Shown piece by piece: positions 46,403-55,612 of a stretch of 64,000 bases of DNA; position 1 is the stretch's first letter; each line of letters opens with the position of its first letter. The notes beneath the pieces are model-generated. The model made no database searches. It was given only the letters and a program-made list of their open reading frames with translations, and had not been told where the DNA came from. A program made the translations under genes and the position numbers. This DNA is from Gari tellinella (Eukaryota; Mollusca; Bivalvia; Cardiida; Psammobiidae), in NCBI GenBank assembly GCA_922989275.2, contig OV277862.1:47889786-47953785 (forward strand), in the 5' to 3' direction.

Positions 46403-46644
46403 TACAGTGGAGTATCTGTTATTCTTTCCCGTTTAAACGCAAACGTACGCAAACGCAAAACACTAAAACGTAGAAAAGTACAACTTTTTTACAATTTTGA
46501 TAATTCATCTTTATCTTGGTGGCTAACAGTTTGGAGCCTGATCAGACGCCGGGTTACCAAACTGGCTCCAAACTGTTTGCAGTGAAAATAATAGTTTTAG
46601 CGTAAACGCGTTTATTGGGAAAGAATAACGTTTTCTTCACTGTA
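46403..46644 (+). mobile_element. Family G MITE, hairpin partly deleted
   Basis: TACAGTGGAGTATCTGTTAT to TTTTCTTCACTGTA. The hairpin has GGAGCCTGATCAGACGCCGG on one side, but the return arm starts only at AAACTGGCTCCAAACTGTTT: the loop and the CCCGGCGTCTGATC segment are lost. Confidence 0.8.
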
Positions 46645-46992
46645 AGCACTCCAATGCATAACCGTCTAAAACCTGTGTCGTTCAAAACAAATTTAGTGTA
46701 AAACATCCACAAAGTTACCGGTTAGAGTGTTCAACATGTTAACTCGGCGTCTGTCCTGGAACCAAATTGTTTAAAACTGATCGACCTAAAAATGTTAAAG
46801 TTTGAAAAATGAAAAATAAACCTAACAATGTTAATTACAGATGGTCTGAATATATGTATAGATGGATTTTGAGCGCTGAACCGTGGCTGCTCTTTTCTAT
46901 TTATTGAAGTTGTAACCATTCCAAGTTTTGGGTAAGTCAGTGTTGAAACTTTAACTTAATATTTAAAAAAAAGAGTTGAAACCTATATGTCA

Positions 46993-47060
46993 TCGTGGTC
47001 GAGACATTAGAGTAATGTTTTACTGAGTAAGGTCATGAGTTTGATACCCAGCGGGAGCCA
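46993..47060 (+). ncRNA. Weak tRNA-like sequence
   Basis: CGTGGTCGAGACATTAGAGT resembles an A box and ATGAGTTTGATACCCAGCG a B box, with CGGGAGCC downstream. Stems are incomplete. Low-confidence SINE or tRNA remnant. Confidence 0.35.
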
Positions 47061-47384
47061 TTTCTTTTTGGGTGGGAAATGGTATTTTGATACAACGCAT
47101 GTTTTACAAGAAGCTCATAGTAATCGTTCGGCATAGGTATATATGTGCTTATTACATGTCTTCATAAACACATTGTACAAACTAAATATACTGCAACAGA
47201 CGAAACCATCATGTCCATATTCTAAAAATGCTAGGGAGTTGTAGATAACGTATACCGTTCTGCAAAAATAGAACCAGAAGGACTTGAAGCCCCATTGGTT
47301 ATCTTTGACACAATTTAAAAGAATTGTTTGCAAACTAATTAAAAAAAAAGAAATATAATTATAATAAAAAAAAAGAAATAAAAC

Positions 47385-47465
47385 CTAATGGGAATCGAAC
47401 CCACATTCTTTTATCCTTTTACAAGTACCCTTACCCGCTACAAAATGCTCTAACTCGATTATTGA
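47385..47465 (-). ncRNA. tRNA-like sequence, probable SINE head
   Basis: On the minus strand TTAGAGCATTTTGTAGCGGG and TACTTGTAAAAGG precede a clear B box and T-arm GTGGGTTCGATTCCCAT. The TTGTAA stretch again resembles tRNA-Thr(TGT). No acceptor stem pairing. Confidence 0.5.
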
Positions 47466-47717
47466 TTTAATTTTCGACACACAAGTCATACAAGTCACAA
47501 AAGTCGAACACGTTCATGGTTTTTGATACGTTTTACCTCAATGGGTGGACTCGTCCTAAAGGTCACAGCTCACGGGTCAAAATCCGACTATACATGAATT
47601 TTGCCCTTAACAAATCCTGGTATAATTACATGAACAATAGTACATGATTAGCAACAGTATAGTATGAACTTTTATTATATACATATCGATGATTTATGGA
47701 GTTTTCTCAGTTAGATA

Positions 47718-47770
47718 AATTTGATATCGTCACTGTTGATATCATCACTACATGTAGTGATGATATAACT
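47718..47770. repeat. Perfect palindrome ATATCATCACTACATGTAGTG
   Basis: GATATCATCACTACATGTAG returns as TGATGATATAAC; the 15-bp arms have no loop. A TGACGTCACGTCATAATTAG stretch with CRE-like TGACGTCA follows at about 47775, possibly chance. Confidence 0.6.
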
Positions 47771-47888
47771 TTTTGTGACGTCACGTCATAATTAGTTTTG
47801 TGACGTAATAATCAGATTTGTGTGTTTTTTTTTGTACAAACGTCATTAAAATATATATAATAAATAGAATAATCAATACTTTAAATAG

Positions 47889-47998
47889 ATATGAAAAAAT
47901 ATCGCTCGAATGGGTTGTTATCTGGTTAAAAAACTCGTCCTGCGGACTCGTTTTTTAACCAGATAACAAACCATTCTCGTGATATATTTTTCATATCA
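47889..47998. repeat. Long palindrome with TCCTGCGGA centre
   Basis: GATATGAAAAAATATCGCTC, then GTTATCTGGTTAAAAAACTC, centre GTCCTGCGGAC, then GAGTTTTTTAACC-like return and ATATATTTTTCATATC. Arms are about 50 bp. Same overall design as 40834-40990. Confidence 0.75.
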
Positions 47999-48082
47999 AT
48001 CCAAAGAAATTGATTATCCTCTATGTAAAATAGTCCGTATAGTATATTTGTATAGCCCCTGTCTCTCCATGTGTCTTAACCA

Positions 48083-48325
48083 GGGGCCCGTTTCATAAAA
48101 CTTCGTACGACAAATGTTGTCGTAAGTCAGATTATAAAAGTCTCAATTATTATTTATTTCTCAATCTTATCCTGTCTTGTGACATCTTTTTGGAATTGTC
48201 TTGAAAAGACGATTCCAAAGAGATATCACAAGACAGGATTAGATAGAGAAATAAAAAATTAAATGTATTTTAAAAATTTGACTTACGATTGTTTTTATCG
48301 TACGAAGTTTTATGAAACGGACCCC
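48083..48325 (+). mobile_element. Family D MITE, best-preserved copy
   Basis: GGGGCCCGTTTCATAAAACT to GTTTTATGAAACGGACCCC. Inside are CGTACGACAAATGTTGTCGT and an inner palindrome AATCTTATCCTGTCTTGTGA / TCACAAGACAGGATTAGAT. Confidence 0.8.
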
Positions 48326-48758
48326 TGATACTTAAAGCGAAGTATAGAACTAATCAGATTCCGTATTCAATAAACGAAAGGGTGTTACAATTGGGAATAC
48401 GTTATTCTTACCAATAATTGTGTTTTGCTTAAACTGTTATACCCATTTCAAACAGTGGAAGCTACAGCATGGAAAATGTTATTCTTCCCCCGTATAACAA
48501 AATTTATCGCAGACTCAAGAAAATTATAAGTGGAAAGGTTATTAAAATTGCAGACAACTTATTTGTTAAATGTTGTCTTAAAATCGCTTGAAAATAAAGT
48601 AAAGCAGATTGCTCCTGAAGGTGTGTGCTTCTTTACTCACAGCCTGATATAAGGTGTCGACCTGGTCTAATTTCGCCCTATATAATCTATAGTAAAATGC
48701 CTAACTTTCAGAGCCAACAGCTCCCTCCAAAATATTTTCTAGGCTATAAAAGACATAC

Positions 48759-48932
48759 CCTTCAATTCTATAGACATTTCCCTGTTAATTGAGGCCAGTT
48801 TACCTATAACATCGCCGGCTACATTTTTTGCTATCAATGATTTGCTAAGGTCACTGTCAAAATAAAGGTAAACAACTTTCACCTTCATCCCATTCACTGT
48901 GTTTCCATATGCATCCGCCTGGAGAAAAAGTC
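48759..48932 (-). CDS. Candidate coding exon, unknown protein
   Basis: On the minus strand an open frame of 89 codons (49008-48739) contains a stretch that looks like a real internal exon. It has a pyrimidine-rich acceptor CTCATTTCAG at about 48942-48933 (or TTTTTCTCCAG ending at 48919) and a donor AAGG|GTATGT with GT at 48758-48757. The exon would be 174 or 160 bp. Residues include LFLQADAYGNTVNG, VYLYFDSDLSKSL and GKLASINREMSIELK. DAYGNTVNG recalls edge strands of Ig-like repeats where a D.YGN motif is common, but I do not recognise the family. It lies outside every repeat family seen here and is less AT-rich than its surroundings. No partner exons were found nearby, so a long-intron gene or an orphan exon is possible. 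Confidence 0.4.
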
Positions 48933-49729
48933 CTGAAATGAGATGCCTAAAACAATGCCATTTGGGTGGAAATGACCACAAATAGCCAGTTTTCATCAAG
49001 AAAACCATTCAAACTCACCCACAGGCAAAACTAAACAGTGCAAATCCTTGAAATTGTATTTTTTCAAGGTACTACTTGCAAGACTACAACGACCCGGAAG
49101 TGATTCCTGACCAGGCCGACACCATAAGTATTACTAAATCAGGCTACGAAGTAAAGGTTTAAGCACAACAGCTTGTTTGGGGAAAAACTGCCTAGCATAG
49201 GGTAATACAATACAACCTCGTATATATCACGATCGATGGAAAGAAGATGATGTTATTTCTTTGTGACCGTTTAAAATAGAAGGAAGATGAAACAGAAAGG
49301 CGTCCAATTTGGCTTCGAATAGGATTCAATATAATGAATAAAGTTTGTCGTGAATGAGTTACATCAATTTAACTAGTTTGCCGTTTAATTATTGTACCGT
49401 CATAATAACGTCCGTATAAATAAAACTATAAATTTATCCTGAAATATCAAGCTATGATTGTCAAAACGTTTTGCTCCGGATAAACAAAATGAGAATAACA
49501 GTTCCAATTTTAGTAAAAGTATTAAAGTGTTCATATGCATTCGATGGCAAGTATCACATTTTGATTTAGATATACTTATCAAACTTTCAACTTGTATAAA
49601 GCTAACGCTTAATAAATCAATATTGCGATGTTTAGATACAGGCAGTCGCTTAATATTGGGCAAACGTAATGCAGATTAGCTGCCTGTAAACACGTATTGA
49701 CATCATGCGGTCCTCACTTTGTATTTATA

Positions 49730-49977
49730 TCATTCCCCCCTGACACTTTTAATAGACAATTCCAATTTCAAATCAAGTTTAGTCCATGTATGTCTATATA
49801 TATATTGGGTTGTTTTATGAAATGTATCGCAAAAGGACAAACTGAGCAGACCCAGCCCAGAGGAATCCTTTATGTGCTCTCTAGTCTTAGTCTACACTGT
49901 TTGCATAAAACAAATTTACTACTTATAGGTACGATTTTTGTAAATGCCGAGTAAACTCGTCGCCAAGGATGAACGTG
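49730..49977. mobile_element. Family B MITE, hairpin degraded
   Basis: CCCCTGACACTTTTAATAGA, then TTGTAAATGCCGAGTAAACT and CGTCGCCAAGG before GTG and TTAA (49978-49981). Only the right hairpin arm TTAGTCTACACTGTTTGCAT is intact. Confidence 0.6.
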
Positions 49978-49980
49978 TTA

Positions 49981-50017
49981 AACATTATCGAATAAATCAC
50001 TGTTTATGCTAGTTAAC
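49981..50017 (+). repeat. 37-bp direct repeat, left copy, flanking a family G MITE
   Basis: AACATTATCGAATAAATCAC then TGTTTATGCTAGTTAAC; repeated with two differences at 50244-50280. Far longer than the TA duplication expected for this MITE. Confidence 0.9.
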
Positions 50018-50243
50018 TACAGTGGAGAATCTGTTATTCTTTCCCGTTTAAACGCAAACGTACGCAAACGCAAAGCACTAAAACGTAGAAAAGTACAACT
50101 TTTGGACAATTCTGATAATGTATGTTTATCTTGGTGGCAAACAGTTTGGAGCCTGATCAGACGCCGGGTTACTGTTTGCAGTGAAAATAATAGTTTTAGC
50201 GTAAACGCGTTTGTTGGGAAAGAATAACGTTTTCTCCACTGTA
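50018..50243 (+). mobile_element. Family G MITE, hairpin partly deleted
   Basis: TACAGTGGAGAATCTGTTAT to TTTCTCCACTGTA. The hairpin reads GGCAAACAGTTTGGAGCCTG...GACGCCGGGTTAC and then jumps to TGTTTGCAGTG: about 23 bp of the return arm are missing. Confidence 0.85.
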
Positions 50244-50280
50244 AACATTATCGAATAAATCATTGTTTATGCTAGGTAAC
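50244..50280 (+). repeat. 37-bp direct repeat, right copy
   Basis: AACATTATCGAATAAATCAT then TGTTTATGCTAGGTAAC. See the left copy at 49981-50017. Confidence 0.9.
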
Positions 50281-50606
50281 TATATGTAATTTATTTATTT
50301 CAATGAATCAATAGTGTTCATACTGTTGCGTGTCATGACTTATAAACAACATCTAATTTGGACCGAAACTGTTTGCAAGCGCCAGCGTATTCATATCAAG
50401 GAGCAAGTTGGCTTACTGATAATGCTCTCTGTCCCAAAACCTAAATAAGGCCTCAGTATAAAAACAAGTCAAATCTCAATGCACGTGTCCCCGTAAAACT
50501 TGAAGATGTGTGATTGCATACTCCTGGGAAATAAGCCTTCAAGATCTGATTTTTTGCATCGTATATCACATATACAGTCGAACTTCGATACTTTGCACTC
50601 GATTAA

Positions 50607-50850
50607 CCCTTTACCTGATAGCATATGTCTAGTAGTGAAGATAGGTGACTACTTAAAGTAGGTTGAAAGTAAAGCAGAATGCGCCTTAAGGCGCATTCTA
50701 CTTTACTTTCAGCCTACTTTAAGCTATCCAGCGCTAGAATATAGAAAATATTCCATGTAAAATGTATTCATGACTGATTAAATTGGAACTATTTTCTTCA
50801 GCGGAGGAATAAATTAAATACGCTAAAAGTCGCTTCTATGGGGGAAAGGG
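50607..50850 (+). mobile_element. Family F MITE, exact TTAA insertion
   Basis: TTAA (50603-50606), then CCCTTTACCTGATAGC; ends TATGGGGGAAAGGG then TTAA (50851-50854). The hairpin TTAAAGTAGGTTGAAAGTAA ... TTACTTTCAGCCTACTTTAA around AATGCGCC/GGCGCATT is the same module as in family E. TTAA with CCC...GGG ends is the piggyBac pattern (inference). Confidence 0.85.
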
Positions 50851-50968
50851 TTAAATCGACCTCATCAGTATTTCAAATGTTTAATTTCGATAAAAGGATC
50901 TTGCTTTGGGTCGAACATACCAGTATATCTAACTTAAAACTTGACTAAGCCACGTTTTAACTTATGGG

Positions 50969-51218
50969 TAAAGTGGAGAATCTGTTATTCTTTCCCGTTT
51001 AAACGAAAACGTACGCAAACGCAAAGCACTAAAACGTAGAAAAGAACAACTTTTAGACAATTCTGATAATTCATGTTTATCTTGGTGGAAAACAGTTTGG
51101 AGCCTGATCAGACGCCGGGTTACCCGGCGTCTGATCTGGCTCCAAACTGTTTGTACTGCAAATAATAGTTTTAGCGTAAACGCATTTATTGGGAAAGAAT
51201 AACAGATTCTCCACTGTA
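50969..51218 (+). mobile_element. Family G MITE inside family H
   Basis: TAAAGTGGAGAATCTGTTAT to GATTCTCCACTGTA. Full hairpin AAACAGTTTGGAGCCTGATC / GATCTGGCTCCAAACTGTTT with loop GCCGGGTTACCCGGC. Confidence 0.85.
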
Positions 51219-51490
51219 TGCTCGAACTAACGCGAGTTCGAAGTATGGTTTTACGACTGTACGTATATTCTACCGGTAACTATGTTCGTAGGGTTATCTA
51301 GTGTCGAGGATGGTTTGTAGCATATATCTTAATAACACAATTAAAGCGGATTATTATGTCTAGCATTTTTGCTGGCTTGGCTATAAATTATATAGCCTAT
51401 TCACCACAATTAAAACGTCACTAAGGTCAGACGGTGAAAGTACTCTGAACTGTTTAACACTCGTATCGAAGATGTAACTGCTGCAATATT

Positions 51491-51616
51491 AATACAGTTG
51501 AATCTCGACACTTCGAACTGGCTTGAATCGACCTCATCAGTAGGTCATATGATAAATTTCGATAATTCGATCTCGCTTTAGTCGAACATACCCGTATTTC
51601 AAAGCTTAAACGTTTT
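51491..51616. repeat. Family H, left part
   Basis: TACAGTTGAATCTCGACACT, TTGAATCGACCTCATCAGTA and TAGTCGAACATACCCGTATT. Interrupted after TTAAACGTTTT by AAGGTAGTTCG. The inverted partner CGAACTACCTT is at 52286-52296, after which ATGGGTATGTTCGAACTAAC resumes family H. Confidence 0.55.
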
Positions 51617-51683
51617 AAGGTAGTTCGTAGGTCTGTTTATTCCCTGTCAAACTTCATTTGAAACCTTGATTAAATTGAAATAT

Positions 51684-51932
51684 ACATAGGAGAATCTGTT
51701 ATTCTTCCCCGTTTAAACGCAAACGTACGCAAACGCAAAACACTAAAACGTAGAAAAATACAACTTTTTGACAATTCTGATAATTCATCTTTATCTTGGT
51801 GGCAAACAGTGTGGAGCCTGATCAGACGCCGGGTTACCCGGCGTCTGATCTGGCTCCAAACTGTTTGCAGTGAAAATAATAGTTTTAGGGTAAACGCGTT
51901 TATTGGGAAAGAATAACGTTTTCTCCACTGTA
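51684..51932 (+). mobile_element. Family G MITE
   Basis: TACATAGGAGAATCTGTTAT to TTTCTCCACTGTA. Hairpin GCAAACAGTGTGGAGCCTGA / CTGGCTCCAAACTGTTTGC with a single arm mismatch (G for T). Confidence 0.85.
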
Positions 51933-52098
51933 CCATAGTGAGAGTGAAACATTGTTAAAAAATACAGTCCCGTTTTTTTCTGGCTTGACCAATTGTCGAG
52001 AAAAGTTCCATTTTTAATAAACAGAAATATTTTCTTTATGAAATGATATAACTCAATAATTTCTTTATTGTCAAGTAAACAGTACAGACAATATAATA

Positions 52099-52167
52099 TA
52101 CTGGGACTCGAACCTAGGACCTTTGGATTGCTAGTCAATCACTCTACCAACTGAGCTATCGAGGAAG
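52099..52167 (-). ncRNA. tRNA-like sequence (Ala-AGC-like), probable SINE head
   Basis: On the minus strand CGATAGCTCAGTTGGTAGAG is a near-consensus A box, CTAGCAA an Ala(AGC)-like anticodon loop, and CTAGGTTCGAGTCCCAG a B box with T-arm (one mismatch). The acceptor ends do not pair, so it is not a working tRNA. It lies in an interval bounded by AAGGTAGTTCG inverted repeats. Confidence 0.6.
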
Positions 52168-52446
52168 ACGATGAAGCTTATGAAACTTTTCTTTATGTAA
52201 AAATTATACTATAAGCACGTGCCGAAAAAGATCATGTGAAAGTCATCAGCACTTCCGGAACTCGAAATGCGGGGGCCCGCTTGCGAACTACCTTGACTTT
52301 AAAATACATGTATGGGTATGTTCGAACTAACTCTATAATAAGTGTAACGTACAATACAGGCGATGTTCTTTTGCTGACGATACAACTCACTCACCCCTTA
52401 AACTTTTATTGACCAAAAGTCTTGTCCATTTTGACTACATGTATAA

Positions 52447-52789
52447 TCAGTGCAGACTCTTATTAGAGGGATCCTGCATACCACAAGTGTACTCTTGAGG
52501 CCATGTACAGTGGAGAAAACGTTATTCTTTCCCAATAAACGCGTTTACGCTAAAACTATCATTTGCAGTGCAAACAGTTTGGAGCCAGATCAGACGCCGG
52601 GTAACCCGACGTCTGATCTGGCTCCAAACTGTTTGCCACCAAGATAAACATGAATTATCATAATTGTCCAAAAGTTGTACTTTTCTACGTTTTAGTGCTT
52701 TGCGTTTGCGTACGTTTGCGTTTAAACGGGAAAGAATAACAGATTCTCCACTGTACATTGTTTGTAAATGACAAGTTTACTCGTCGCTA
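52447..52789. mobile_element. Family B MITE split by a family G copy
   Basis: ATCAGTGCAGACTCTTATTA, GAGGGATCCTGC and CACAAGTGTACTCTTGAGG precede the insertion; CATTGTTTGTAAATGACAAG and TCGTCGCTAGGGTTAAATGG follow. The left part and most of the hairpin are lost. Confidence 0.65.
52506..52755 (-). mobile_element. Family G MITE inside family B
   Basis: TACAGTGGAGAAAACGTTAT to GATTCTCCACTGTA. Hairpin GCAAACAGTTTGGAGCCAGA / TCTGGCTCCAAACTGTTTGC with loop GCCGGGTAACCCGAC. Confidence 0.9.
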
Positions 52790-52867
52790 GGGTTAAATGG
52801 GTTCAAACAGACAATACATTTGGCGGTAAAATACACGTTGTTAGTAAATGATACGCAGTGGAATGGT

Positions 52868-52914
52868 TTGTTGTACGACGACAGACACATGTTTTATCTG
52901 TCGTCGTACAACAA
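52868..52914. repeat. 18-bp perfect hairpin
   Basis: TTGTTGTACGACGACAGA and TCTGTCGTCGTACAACAA around 11 bases, followed by poly-A. The CGACGACAGA content is unlike the AT-rich surroundings. Confidence 0.75.
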
Positions 52915-52944
52915 AAAAAAAACATTAAAACGAAAGCCACGTAA

Positions 52945-53103
52945 AAGATACATATCTATGAAGACCGGCATCTGATCAAAATCCAAACCATATATATAAA
53001 GTATACTGGTTTCTTACCGCATCTAAGACTGTATAACAAAACAACATTGAAACGAAGATACATATCTATGAAGACCGGCATCTGATCAAAATTCAAACCA
53101 TAT
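52945..53103 (+). repeat. Direct repeat of 48-49 bp, spaced 110 bp
   Basis: AAGATACATATCTATGAAGA followed by CCGGCATCTGATCAAAAT occurs at 52945-52992 and 53055-53103 almost unchanged. ACATTAAAACGAAAG / ACATTGAAACGAAG precede both, so the duplicated unit is about 110 bp. Confidence 0.8.
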
Positions 53104-53147
53104 GACACTCATCAAAATCATTGGTCAGTCAAAATGACTTACTCTAA

Positions 53148-53229
53148 AGCTGAGAAATAAATTAGGTGACACTGATAAACACATGCATCTTATTAACACC
53201 TTCAGTGTCACCTTATTTATTTCTCAGCT
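53148..53229. repeat. Hairpin with 27-bp arms
   Basis: AGCTGAGAAATAAATTAGGT then GACACTGA; returns TCAGTGTCACCTTATTTATT then TCTCAGCT. One mismatch. Small MITE-like palindrome. Confidence 0.75.
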
Positions 53230-53580
53230 CAATAAGTGCTATGTATGTTTTGTATAATACTGGACTGACTGTGTTGTCATGACCATATATGCGCCTATTT
53301 GGCAACACAATGCAGCCTACCCTGACGAGTCGTATACGAGAATCTTATTAGTTCTTAATAAGTTCTTATTAGTTCTTAATCAACGCGTTTATATTCACAG
53401 GAACGTCACAGAATATTGCGTTTTGTCCGAACATAGAGGTAAATGTAAGAGTACAGTCTTGCTTACCAAACGAGCACCAAAACGTTAACTCCTTCACCCC
53501 TGAAATATTTAATGGAACATTCCAATTGCAAAATAAGTATAGTCCATATGTGGCTATTTAGGTTTGATTTTAACAATATA

Positions 53581-54150
53581 TACTCAATTCCCAAAGAAAC
53601 TGTGCACTTTTTATTTTCAAATATTTTAACATCACATCGGTACACAACGAACTTGCTGAGATTGAATGAAAATAGACAAATTAGAGTCTTTGCAATGCTT
53701 GTTCATAACTACAACGTCACTAACGTGAGTAAGACGTTAAGATACCAAAGAGTTGCTCAAACGTTTTCAACATACAAAAGGAGTGGAAGATCGCCGCAGA
53801 CAGTGTACATATACCTAGAACAGCAGTTCAACAAACGAATGTGCTACGTTGACGTAACTTCGACGTCGTTTTAAAACAGCGTCTAGTTCGGCAAAACAAA
53901 ACGGTATCAGCTGACAGACCCAACTAAAAACAGTCTTTTTCTCAAAGTTACTTTGCAACTTTGATTTTAACACTTCGTCTTTTCTCGTTTAAAACATATG
54001 CTTAAAACGACTGCATCTCAAAATATGGAATAACTATCATATTGTTCGTGAACTGATCTAAATGTTGGTACCAAATACGTAGGCTTTCAGGAAAACAATC
54101 GATGAATAATTACAGAAAACAAAGTGCACAGTTTCTTTTGGAATTGAGTA
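53581..54150 (+). mobile_element. Tc1/mariner-derived element nested in family B
   Basis: TACTCAATTCCCAAAGAAAC (continuing TGTGCACTTT) and its near-exact complement at 54121-54150; TA flanks each side. Removing it restores the family B phrase AATATATTTCAAAATGAC. Both this and the element at 23387 begin TACTCA. Too short (570 bp) to encode a transposase. Confidence 0.85.
53656..53790 (+). pseudogene. Remnant of a Tc1-like transposase N-terminus
   Basis: Part of a 120-codon frame (53512-53874) that begins in the family B host and runs into the element. The piece LLRLNENRQIRVFAMLVHNY, then NVTNVSKTLRYQRV and YKRSGRSPQT resembles the first helix-turn-helix of Tc1 transposases, where a recognition helix is followed by a basic S/G-R-P linker. 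The second helix-turn-helix and the DDE domain are absent. The upstream 48 codons are host-MITE sequence and not part of a protein. The match is by pattern only. Confidence 0.45.
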
Positions 54151-54399
54151 TATTTCAAAATGACAAACAGTGTAGACATTGGTCAGAGGGCTCCTTAAGG
54201 AGCCCTCTGATCAGGGTTTACACTGTTTGCATGGGACAAGTGTAATCTTTACAGGTATACTGTTTGTTAATGACGAGTATACTCGTCGCTAGGGTCGAAT
54301 GTGTTAAGTGAATATAAACACCTAGTAGTAATACACTCTTACCAGTCTCAGAAAGTTCCGATACACGTTAGCAGAGAAGAAGCTGGACTCCAATGTTAT

Positions 54400-54484
54400 A
54401 CAGCTTTTGAGTAGAGCCTGAGATCGTTCTCAAGCATTTAATAGAGAATGATCTCAGACTCAACTCAAACGCTTTATAACCTTG
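54400..54484. repeat. Family K palindrome, copy 2
   Basis: TACAGCTTTTGAGTAGAGCC, GAGATCGTTCTCAAGCATTT and ACTCAAACGCTTTATAACCT; inner arms TGAGATCGTTCTC/GAGAATGATCTCA. It shares outer ends with 13403-13537 but not the inner arm. Confidence 0.6.
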
Positions 54485-54577
54485 GGGCTACATGTGGGAC
54501 ACAAATACTTAATGATTGCGATTTACTCCATCACTGACACTTGGCACAACCGTCACAAACGTAATTTCACTACTTTA

Positions 54578-54673
54578 GGTTACCCGGCGTCTGATCTGGC
54601 TCCAAACTGTTTGCAGTGAAAATAATAGTTTTAGGGTAAACGCGTTTATTGGGAAAGAATAACGTTTTCTCCG
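54578..54673 (+). repeat. Family G, right half
   Basis: GGTTACCCGGCGTCTGATCT, then ACTGTTTGCAGTGAAAATAA and AGAATAACGTTTTCTCC. It begins at the hairpin loop; the left half is absent. Confidence 0.75.
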
Positions 54674-54682
54674 TAGTTATTT

Positions 54683-54856
54683 GCAAACGGTTTGACTATT
54701 GATAAAATTGCCGCGATCAGATGCCGCGGTACAGGATTCAAACTGTTTGACACTCATGTCAATATATCTTTAGTCAAATACCTTAAACATATAACTAATA
54801 AATAAAAGCAGACGACAATAATTTTAAATGTTTTAAAATTGACAGTGAAGAGGGCT
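54683..54856 (+). repeat. Family A MITE, diverged
   Basis: TTTGCAAACGGTTTGACTAT, ATGCCGCGGTACAGGATTCA, AACTGTTTGACACTCATGTC and GCAGACGACAATAATTTTAA. Ends GACAGTGAAGAGGG. Confidence 0.6.
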
Positions 54857-55195
54857 AATCAGTAACTTGTCTTAAGATATCACATCAGTTCGGTGTTGTC
54901 TGTGTTGATTCCATTTACACAATTTGACTGAATATTGCTATAAGTTATTCTCATCTGCAACTTTTGTTTGTTTTCTTCACCAATATAAAAGTTGCTTGCA
55001 AAATCTATTTTCATAGTGTCAACCATTTTTGATCCAGATGAAAGATCTAGACTGTTTGAAACACATATTAAAACTTTGCGTGTAGAATATAAACTATATC
55101 AACACTAGATAACTATTGTGGGTTATCATGCTCCCATTTGAATCTATTTAGTTACCAAAACATGAACCAGTCTACTTGGAATTATGGGTAGTTAA

Positions 55196-55300
55196 ATAAA
55201 TACTGGTCTAATTTAGAAAACAGTGTAGAGCCTGATCAGAGGGCTGCTAAAGGATCCCTCTGATCTGGGTCTACACTATTTGCAAATGTCATGAGTATAT
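55196..55300. repeat. Family B hairpin, partial
   Basis: TACTGGTCTAATTTAGAAAA, then CAGTGTAGAGCCTGATCAGA / TCTGATCTGGGTCTACACTA with loop GGGCTGCTAAAGGATCCC. Confidence 0.6.
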
Positions 55301-55366
55301 TTTAAACACATACATAGTGTTGAATCACATTGGCCATCAATTGCAATTTGGCTTCCTGGTCTGAAG

Positions 55367-55612
55367 TACAATGGAAAAACGTTATTCTTCCGTTTAAACG
55401 CAAACCAAACGCAAACGTATTTCAATGAAATATAGAAAATGACAATTTGTTGACAATTCTGACTACCAGTTTTAATATGAATGCAAACAGTCTAGAGCAT
55501 GATCAGACGTCGGGTTACCTGCCATCTGATCTGGCTCAAAACTGTTTGCAATGGAAATAATAGTTTTAGCGTAAACTCGTTAATTTGGAAATAGTACGTT
55601 TTCTCAACTGTA
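55367..55612 (+). mobile_element. Family G MITE, older copy
   Basis: TACAATGGAAAAACGTTATT to TTTTCTCAACTGTA. Hairpin GCAAACAGTCTAGAGCATGA / CTGGCTCAAAACTGTTTGC with several uncompensated changes, unlike the younger copies. Confidence 0.75.

Larger units (their letters stand above)
50573..51261. mobile_element. Family H element split by family F and family G insertions
   Basis: Starts TACAGTCGAACTTCGATACT and ends AGTATGGTTTTACGACTGTA, inverted ends with differences. CGACCTCATCAGTATTTCAA and GGTCGAACATACCAGTATAT identify the family. Without the two insertions about 190 bp remain, as in 57349-57542. Confidence 0.7.
53489..54303. mobile_element. Family B MITE split by a Tc1-like MITE
   Basis: TTAA (53485-53488) then CTCCTTCACCCCTGAAA; the right end is CGCTAGGGTCGAATGTG then TTAA (54304-54307). 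Hairpin AAACAGTGTAGACATTGGTC / CTGATCAGGGTTTACACTGT with loop GGGCTCCTTAAGGAGCCC. 570 bp of foreign DNA sits at TA between 53581 and 54150. Confidence 0.8.

Noticed and set aside
47718..47820. CREB-type promoter (TGACGTCA words)
   Set aside because: Only one or two motif hits beside a palindrome, with no transcription start or gene nearby.
52099..52167. Functional tRNA-Ala gene
   Set aside because: Acceptor strands do not pair and the anticodon stem has mismatches.
53512..53655. N-terminal 48 codons of the 120-codon frame as part of a transposase
   Set aside because: This part is family B host sequence and the TIR of the nested element; only the later part resembles a helix-turn-helix.
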